The notes beneath the pieces were generated by a model. It saw nothing but the letters and a program-made list of their open reading frames with translations, searched no databases and was not told the origin of the DNA. DNA of 11,881 bases from Ettlia oleoabundans. Its lineage: Eukaryota > Chlorophyta > Chlorophyceae > Chlamydomonadales. This document shows, in pieces, positions 7,401-11,881 of this stretch. The translations under genes were made by a program, and so were the position numbers. How positions within the stretch are numbered: position 1 is the stretch's first letter; every line of letters starts with the position of its first letter. The stretch is taken from contig JAAMXP010002584.1 of NCBI GenBank assembly GCA_019693395.1, forward strand, positions 1 to 11,881. The letters are read 5' to 3'.

Positions 7401-10069
7401 GTGGTAATCAGGACAGAGGATGTCGCAGGGGGGCACAGCAGGACCTCATCCCATGTAGGGTCGGCACTGCTGTTTAACCCCTGCCCATGTCGCTGTTCGG
7501 AGCCCATCTGCTGACCGCCCCAAGTGCAGTCCCCGCCCGCTTTGGGGCGGAGGCGCGTCGGCGGCAGAAAAAAGACTCCGGAGGTGCATGATGCTTGGGT
7601 GCAAACAAGAAAAAACACTAAAATGGTTTATGCAGAAGGAATCACTTTGGGTGGATGATGCGTGGCAGCAGGTTTTACCTATCTACAAAACACAAGATCA
7701 ATACCAAGACACCAGGTGCATATTGATCGGCAGAAGAATCTATGCACGCTTGCACAGCACACTAACTGCAGGACTGGGCAATGGCACGATGTGGCACTGA
7801 GAAGTTGCGCCCACATGGCAGTGCGTCAAAGCGGCTACAAGCTAGTATGTTTTGGCACACGAGTGCAAGGAGTGCAAGGCGTGCAAGGGGTGAGAAGCAT
7901 GACTCGGCAAGCAGCTGGGCCTCCAAGCGCAACACAAGGGTGCAACAAGGGCAAGACGTGCAGCACCCACCAGCACATTCAAGCAGCAGCAATACCCCTC
8001 TCAGCAGCACCCAGCACCCAGCAGCACCCTCTACCAACAGCAGCATCCGCCAGCACCCAACACCCAGCACCTGCCCGCGCCCAGCAGCCACCACCATACA
8101 GAACAACCACCCAGCACCCCATAACACCCGCCAGCACACACCAGCCGCTGTATGTATGCAGTTGCAGCAGCAGAGAGTAGCACCCAGCAAGTCGCAACCG
8201 CAAGCAGCATCGCTACCAACAGCAGCACCCGGCAGCACCCAACAACAGCTGGCAGCACCCACCAGCCGCTGTATGTGTGCAGTTGCAGCGGTGGATAGCA
8301 GCACCCGGCATGTCGCAACCGCAAGCAGCATCGCTACCAACAGCAGCACCCGGCAGCACCCAACAACAGCCAGCAGCACCCACCAGCCGCTGTATGTGCC
8401 CCCTCAGTATGCTGATGCCCTTGCGCACGCAATGCTCCGCCTCGGGGCCCTCTACCAGCTGTCCCAGGTACCTGCAAGGTTGGAAGGGACGGGGGGGTGT
8501 GGGGGTGGGGTGGGGTGTGTGCGTGTGCCGGTTGTGTGGGTGTGTGGTGTGGGGGTGGGGGTGGTGGGTGCATGGCGCACGCCCCCAAGAGCGGGGAGAA
8601 CAGCAAAGTCGACACAGTATACAGCCGGGCAGCACCCAATCAGCACTGGCAGGCCAGAAGCGCAGAGGAAGCAAAGGGCAAAGCACGAGTGATCTGTGTG
8701 TGCACCATACATGAGTGATTAGGTGAGACCACAGCACAAACATGTTGAGGGGGTCGAAGAAAGAGAGCATCAGTTTGTCAGAGGTGTTGTGTGTGTCCTC
8801 AGGGGGGCATGTGGCCCCATCTGTCAGAGTGTAGAATAAGCTTTGGAACAATCATCCTCTGCTCTGTCTCGGTGGGTGGTTGGGTGGGTGGGTAGGTGCA
8901 GGTGCAAGAATGGGAGCGGGGCAAGCAGCCAGGACAAGCGGCTGATGCGTGCGTGATGCAGGATGCATCGCTTGTGAAGCAGCGAAAAGCAGCCCCTCTT
9001 TCGGCCCAAAGACAGGGATGCCTCAGGGAGGCAGCCACGCGCAGCCCACGACACTCACATGTATTTCTCAAAGCCCTCGTCCGGCGCCAGCTGCGCCGCC
9101 TTTTGCAGCACGGTCAGGGCCTCGGAGCGCGGCCCCACCTCTGCCAGAAAGGAGCCGTAGCCCTCCAGGTACTCCACGTTCTGTAGGTGTTAAAAGGAAA
9201 GGAGGTGGGGAACAAGAAGGAGAAGTAAGTTTGGAAGAGAAGTGTAAGCTGTATCAAGGGCACACAAGAAGTTGCTCTGCCTGGGAAGCGTAAAAGGCGA
9301 CAGCATGCCAAGCTCTTCATGAAATGAAAGGCAAGCCAGTGAATTGTCGATAAGGCAGGGCAGAGAGAACGCCATGTGTGGGGGTGCAAGAGGAGAGGCA
9401 ATGCGTGGGATGAGGTGTAGCGGGATAGGGGGTGGCAGGCAGGAGGAACACCGAGGGTGGATTAGGTTGGGATGGTCAGCAAATGTTTTGAGTTGTAATC
9501 AAGCGGCGGGCACATGGCCTGCCTCAGCGATTGTTCACCGTGAGTAAGCATCACGCCATCCGTGTGAGTAGGAGGGGAGGGAACCAAGGGAGCACAGCAG
9601 CAAAATGCACAATGCCGGCATGCCGGCATGCCGGCAGGAGGTCCAAATGTGTGCACTGGCGGCAGGTGCGTTTGGCAGTGTGCTTTGGTATGCTCTCCTC
9701 CGCAACCGGATGAGCTATGGGAACGCTCTATCACCCCTTTCCTGAACCTCAGATGAGGCGGCAGCAAAGCATTGCAGCACCCAGCAAACGAAAACTCACG
9801 TCTGGCTCCATATCCAAGGCGCGCTTGAAGTTGCTGCGGGCCAGGTCGAGATTTTCCATGGCAAATGCCATTTCCGCATTCTCGAAATGCTCCTCGGCCG
9901 TCAACTGCGCGGAGAAAGCAGGGGTCAGCAACAATGGTTGGCATATGCATGCATGATCAGCAACGCCGCGGCGGCCGGTGCATGCATAACCCGTGGCGCC
10001 GCTCCGCACCTGCTGCGGAGCCCGGGCAGGCTTCTTCTTGCCGCCCGCCTTCTTCTTCGGCACGCCCAT
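4443..10069 (-). CDS. ACL4: TPR protein, Acl4-like assembly chaperone of ribosomal protein Rpl4
   Basis: Likely captures newly made Rpl4 (uL4) and delivers it to pre-60S ribosomes, the known role of yeast Acl4. Nine exons join in phase: 10069-10010, 9904-9800, 9180-9059, 8471-8384, 7083-6930, 6667-6387, 6190-5888, 5068-4963, 4621-4443, giving 465 residues. The N-terminus MGVPKKKAGGKKKPARAP is NLS-like. TPR helices follow: AEEHFENAEMAFAMENLDLA (about 23-42) to EPD, then EYLEGYGSFLAEVG (58-71). Next comes the family-typical KYMYLGQLVEGPEA (95-108), then PEPLQALASLRQQQGKEEEA (around 200-220), YEFRFEAAKLLLEL (349-362) and NVWLLLAMC. About 110 acidic or Gly-rich residues (roughly 237-345) split the last TPR pair. 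Exon 8 joins exon 9 by a phase-1 donor at 4962 and the acceptor TTGCAG at 4622. The exon 4 3' end (donor 8383) is the least certain junction because it lies in a tandem repeat. The divergent ABC1 kinase starts 348 bp away. Confidence 0.85.
4622..4962 (-). other. Intron 8 of the ACL4-like gene
   Basis: GTGTGT donor at 4962 and a strong pyrimidine-rich acceptor (CCCCCACATCCCTGGTTGCAG on the minus strand) ending at 4622. The acceptor lies inside a longer open frame starting at 4727, but only this site restores the phase from exon 8 and joins two helical segments (GAMAA to VEEGLSLCKRL). An alternative acceptor after ACTCAG at 4682 would need a different donor phase (GTGTGA at 4960). No other content was seen. 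Confidence 0.6.
5069..5887 (-). other. Intron 7 of the ACL4-like gene
   Basis: GTGGGT donor at 5887, CCCCTCAG acceptor ending at 5069. The 34 bases next to the acceptor (5071-5104) are uninterrupted purines on the plus strand, i.e. an exceptionally long polypyrimidine tract in the transcript. The donor-proximal part is C/CA-rich on the plus strand and includes the single undetermined base at 5850 in a C run. Long open frames here (for example 5433-4708 minus) are compositional and cross real exon 8 in the wrong frame. Confidence 0.7.
5850..5850. other. Undetermined base (N) beside a C homopolymer
   Basis: A single N precedes a run of eight C in intron 7. It probably reflects homopolymer read ambiguity and does not affect any exon. 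Confidence 0.95.
7862..7890 (+). repeat. Three-copy 10-bp tandem repeat
   Basis: Units of the form AGTGCAAGGA / AGTGCAAGGC / GTGCAAGGGG follow each other with period 10 inside intron 4 of the ACL4-like gene. No function is apparent. Confidence 0.7.
7970..8140. repeat. Degenerate CAGCACCC-rich low-complexity tract
   Basis: Many irregular copies of CAGCACC(C) and CAGCAGC words fill this part of intron 4 next to the 121-bp array. The words also occur within the 121-bp unit, so the array probably grew out of, or decayed into, this simple sequence. It is stop-poor in several frames and yields spurious Gln/Ser/Thr/Pro-rich open frames. Confidence 0.75.
8141..8397. repeat. 121-bp tandem repeat overlapping the exon 4 donor
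   Basis: Copy A is 8141-8261, copy B 8262-8382, and a 15-base partial copy is 8383-8397. Each begins CCAGCCGCTGTATGT on the plus strand. By eye A and B differ at about 10 of 121 positions. On the minus strand each start reads CAGCGGCTG/GT, the inferred exon 4 end and donor, so the donor and the last bases of exon 4 belong to the repeat. Confidence 0.9.
8472..9058 (-). other. Intron 3 of the ACL4-like gene
   Basis: Donor GTGAGT at 9058, acceptor CCTTGCAG ending at 8472. The join splits a Met codon (AT/G) and restores KYMYLGQLVEG. The acceptor-proximal 110 bases are dominated by G runs on the plus strand (8491-8515 and 8551-8568), seen as C-rich sequence in the transcript. TG-rich simple sequence also occurs near 8870-8905. 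Nothing else was seen. Confidence 0.8.
8491..8568 (+). other. G-quadruplex-prone G-run cluster
   Basis: Two segments, 8491-8515 and 8551-8568, each have G runs separated by one to three bases. The first fits the G3+N1-7 pattern four times over. They lie on the non-transcribed-sense (plus) strand of a minus-strand gene, just upstream of exon 4 in transcript order. Confidence 0.6.
9181..9799 (-). other. Intron 2 of the ACL4-like gene
   Basis: Donor GTGAGT at 9799 and acceptor CACCTACAG ending at 9181; the join restores a TPR helix (EPD to NVEYLEGYGSF). It contains a triple 8-bp palindrome at 9613-9636 and otherwise nothing I recognise. Confidence 0.8.
9613..9636. repeat. Three tandem copies of the palindrome TGCCGGCA
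   Basis: The 8-bp self-complementary unit TGCCGGCA occurs three times without spacing, so the 24-bp block is itself a perfect palindrome. It lies inside intron 2 of the ACL4-like gene and could extrude as a hairpin or bind dimeric proteins; neither is shown. Confidence 0.9.
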
Positions 10070-10417
10070 GCTGCTACAAAGCTGGTGATGGCCAGGGATG
10101 GGCAGCGCGGTAACCTATGCAGGCAGATGATCGCAGTAGTGGCACGTGGGGTGTGCAACTGGCGCCGGACATCTCAGCGTCGGAAGAGCGTGGTGAGAAG
10201 AAGGCACCCCGTGCTGCGCCTTTGGGCTGAGCATGGGCCGCATAAGCCGACTTCTTTGGCCCGCACATTTCGATTGAGGCAGTTTGCAAGGTGTTACGAG
10301 GGCTGCAAGCAGGTTCCTCGAGACTCCAACACCAGCCTTGTGCGCCAGCGCGGAGTTGCCAGCCTTTTTGTGTGGCTATTGGGCCCTCGGCTGCTGCCGT
10401 AGGGAATCTAATTGGCC
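10070..10417. promoter_or_regulatory. Divergent promoter region between the ACL4-like and ABC1 kinase genes
   Basis: The two start codons, minus at 10069 and plus at 10418, point away from each other with 348 bp between, so both promoters and 5' UTRs must fit here. I see no clear TATA box. The sequence is GC-rich with several open frames that lack protein-like character. A shared bidirectional promoter is an inference from spacing. Confidence 0.55.
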
Positions 10418-11803
10418 ATGAACGAGCGCAGCGTACGAAGCCTGGCCGGTGGGTGCAGCACCAGCGGCAGGAGCGCGCAGCACCACAGCGTGCCTCGCGG
10501 CCGGGCCATTGCAGCCGCACAGCCACGGAAGAGAGTCAGCAGCCGCAGGGGAGGCGTCCAGGTGCATGCGGCGGCCACCACGGTTGACAGCAGGTGAGGC
10601 GGGAGTGGCAGCGGTTCAGGGCACAGACGCACGACTTGGCGCTAGGAGCCCCACTCGATTTGTCTTGTCTTTGCAGCAGCATTGTCTTGTCTTTGCAGCA
10701 GCAGAAAAACTCGCTTTTCAATCTTGAGGTCGAATCTTTACGTTGTTCTTTGGTTCCCTAGCCTGCCTCTGCTGACACATAGCACAGACGGCGGTAGTAT
10801 CCTGCACCCAAGTGCAGCGTGCGCCCCCCTCACGCCTCGCGTCAGGCGCTCGTTGTCTACCCTCCTGCCCGTGCAATCGATGCTGCAGGCCCTTCTGGCA
10901 GAATATCCCCTTTTTCAGCACCCAACGCGATGCCTACGAGCAGCTGCAAATGGAGGTGCGCTGCACAACGCTTGCCGGCCTAGGGTGGGGGTTGGGTGAC
11001 GTGGGCTCGCTTTGGTAGCCGTGGCCATGGCGTTGTGGTGCTCTCCAGCAGTGCAGCTGCCTGCACACAGTGCTTGCATCCAACTGGGTGCTGCATCCTG
11101 GTGTTTCTTCTGGTTCTCCTCCCCCTATGCACCCCACACCATTGCCTTCCCCTTGTGCCCCATCTCCCCCAAACCGCCGCAGATGGGGTACTGCAACATC
11201 CGGCAGCAGTACACTCCCGAGCTGGTGCGGGACCGTGCCATCGGCTCCCCACGCGCCCTGCTGGCGCTGATGGGGCGGGGCATGCAGATAGGTCTTGAGG
11301 TGGGTTTGTTCCTGGCGGCCCTCTGGGCTGACGGTTTGTCGGGGCAGGCGGACGATCGCGTGCAAGTGAAGAAGCGGGCCACCCAGCTAAGGGACCTCCT
11401 AACGCGGCTGGGGCCCACCTTCATCAAGGCCGGACAGGTGAGCAGGCAGGCAGGCAGCCAGTGGGTGGGAGGAAGATGGGCAGTTCCGCAGGTGGCAAAG
11501 TGGACCGGGAGGCTAACTTGGACGCCTGCCTGCCACTAGTCTGCCCTTTTTATGCCGCAAGTTTAGCCAACTCTCCGTCAATCCCACAATAGTAGCCCAG
11601 CCCATCTTGTTGACGTTCCACCACCACACACGCACACGCACACATGCACGCACGGCACATACAAGAAAGACTGACCCGTGCCCATCCACCCTCCCCTCAC
11701 TGCTCCACAGGTTCTGGCCAACCGCCCCGACATTGTGCGTGAGGACTACATGAACGAGCTGTGTGTGCTGCAGGACGACGTGCCGCCATTCCCAGACGAA
11801 AAG
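10418..11803 (+). CDS. ABC1K: Plastid ABC1-family (UbiB/ADCK-like) atypical kinase, 5' part
   Basis: N-terminal 187 residues of an ABC1K atypical kinase; plant plastid members act in plastoglobule, prenylquinone and tocopherol metabolism. Exons are 10418-10593, 10919-10955, 11183-11437 and 11711-11803, joining in phases 2, 0 and 0. The ATG at 10418 is the first after an in-frame TAA at 10409. Exon 1 encodes a Ser/Arg/Ala-rich, acid-poor leader ending in VQVHAAATTV, typical of a chloroplast transit peptide. Exon 3 has RQQYTPELVRDRA and RATQLRDLLTRLGPTFIKAG, with the family's KxGQ signature as KAGQ at 153-156. Exon 4 has LANRPDIVREDYMNELCVLQ and DDVPPFPDEK. From memory this block most resembles the plant ABC1K3-type branch, but I would not fix the subfamily. 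Exon 2 is only 37 nt. After 11803 a GTGCGT donor opens an intron; the ATP-binding and catalytic parts lie beyond the window. Confidence 0.88.
10594..10918 (+). other. Intron 1 of the ABC1 kinase gene
   Basis: GTGAGG donor at 10594 and a strong acceptor TATCCCCTTTTTCAG ending at 10918. It contains a duplicated acceptor-like element at 10660-10702. Reading into an exon from those earlier AG sites meets a stop near 10760 unless a weak donor is used, so 10918 is preferred. Confidence 0.75.
10660..10702 (+). repeat. 22-bp direct duplication of an acceptor-like tract
   Basis: TTGTCTTGTCTTTGCAGCAGC occurs at 10660-10680 and again at 10682-10702. Each copy has a pyrimidine tract followed by CAG/CAG, the form of a tandem (NAGNAG) 3' splice site. 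Confidence 0.9.
11619..11664 (+). repeat. CA-rich microsatellite in ABC1 kinase intron 3
   Basis: Interrupted CA/CACG dinucleotide sequence within the 273-bp intron between exons ending at 11437 and starting at 11711. It has the usual simple-sequence character of introns in this window. Confidence 0.7.
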
Positions 11804-11881
11804 GTGCGTGGCGGGTGAACAGCTTGTGGTGGTGGTGGTCGAGGGGGGCGTGTGGGTGGGTGGTTGCGGTGGGGCGGGGTG
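11804..11881 (+). other. Start of intron 4 of the ABC1 kinase gene
   Basis: GTGCGT follows the exon ending GAAAAG at 11803, and an in-frame stop (TGA at 11816) comes soon after. The rest is GGT/GGG-rich simple sequence up to the window edge. Confidence 0.7.

Larger units (their letters stand above)
7084..8383 (-). other. Intron 4 of the ACL4-like gene, repeat-filled
   Basis: This 1,300-bp intron is the gene's longest. It opens with two and a bit copies of a 121-bp tandem repeat (8141-8397), followed on the minus strand by degenerate GTGCTG-rich sequence to about 7950, a short 10-bp triplet repeat near 7862-7890, and about 700 bp of unremarkable sequence. Acceptor GGTAATACAG ends at 7084, and the phase-0 join to exon 5 fits. 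Long open frames through the repeat, up to 205 residues on the minus strand and 303 on the plus, are products of stop-poor repeats. Confidence 0.6.

Noticed and set aside
7031..7618. 195-residue minus-strand open frame
   Set aside because: It overlaps exon 5 in another frame, and the rest lies in intron 4. Pro/Ser/His-rich and no recognisable domain.
8141..8397. Possible CRISPR array
   Set aside because: Units are 121 bp, directly adjacent with no unique spacers, and lie in a eukaryotic intron.
7762..8692. Long open frames on both strands (205 residues minus, 303 residues plus)
   Set aside because: They run through the 121-bp array and CAGCAC-rich sequence, which lack stops in several frames. 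The products are Gln/Ser/Thr/Pro- or Cys/Gly/Leu-rich repeats without motifs, and the region is an intron flanked by phase-matched TPR exons.
10074..10526. 150-residue minus-strand open frame over the ABC1K leader and promoter
   Set aside because: It is antisense to exon 1 of the ABC1 kinase. The plus frame has a transit peptide and phase-matched downstream kinase exons, so this is a shadow.
11012..11182. Extension of the ABC1K exon 3 frame upstream of 11183
   Set aside because: The frame is open back to 11012 but reads pyrimidine-tract sequence (Phe/Pro/Ser-rich) ending in CCGCAG. The 37-nt exon with matching phase and a good DAYEQLQME to MGYCNIRQQ join explains it as intron.
1..11881. tRNA, rRNA, transposon or defence-type gene cluster
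   Set aside because: I looked for cloverleaf arms, transposase or reverse-transcriptase motifs, terminal repeats with target duplications and clustered accessory genes, and found none.

Overview
The window looks like nuclear DNA of a green alga (Chlorophyta). Genes are broken into many short, GC-rich exons with GT-AG introns. Introns and spacers are full of G-, CA- and CAGCAC-rich simple sequence. The chlorophyte polyadenylation word TGTAA lies downstream of two of the reading frames, and at least one product (ABC1 kinase) carries a plastid-type presequence. There are no bacterial-style operons, and I found no rRNA, tRNA, CRISPR array or transposase.

Layout: (1) 1-420 holds the 3' end of an unrecognised plus-strand gene, whose last exon follows an intron carrying a 12-bp minisatellite. 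(2) 421-1858 is the convergent 3' spacer between that gene and a minus-strand lipase. (3) About 3732 to 1859 (minus) is a class 3 lipase with GHSLGG, YTFGAP and DIVPR motifs. I could place six phase-consistent exons; the core is firm, but both ends and one inner junction are tentative. (4) 3733-4442 is a spacer with a perfect 13-bp inverted repeat. (5) 10069 to 4443 (minus) is a nine-exon gene for a 465-residue TPR protein resembling Acl4, the assembly chaperone of ribosomal protein Rpl4, with a long acidic insertion. (6) 10070-10417 is a short divergent promoter region. (7) 10418 to the window end (plus) is the 5' part of a plastid ABC1-family (UbiB/ADCK-like) atypical kinase.

The genes do not form a pathway: one product serves ribosome assembly, one lipid hydrolysis and one plastid quinone or lipid metabolism. 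The most unusual structure is in intron 4 of the ACL4-like gene. A 121-bp tandem repeat there starts exactly at the exon 4 donor, so the 5' splice site has been copied along with the repeat. I found no evidence of a previously undescribed multi-gene system; the notable items are gene-structure oddities.
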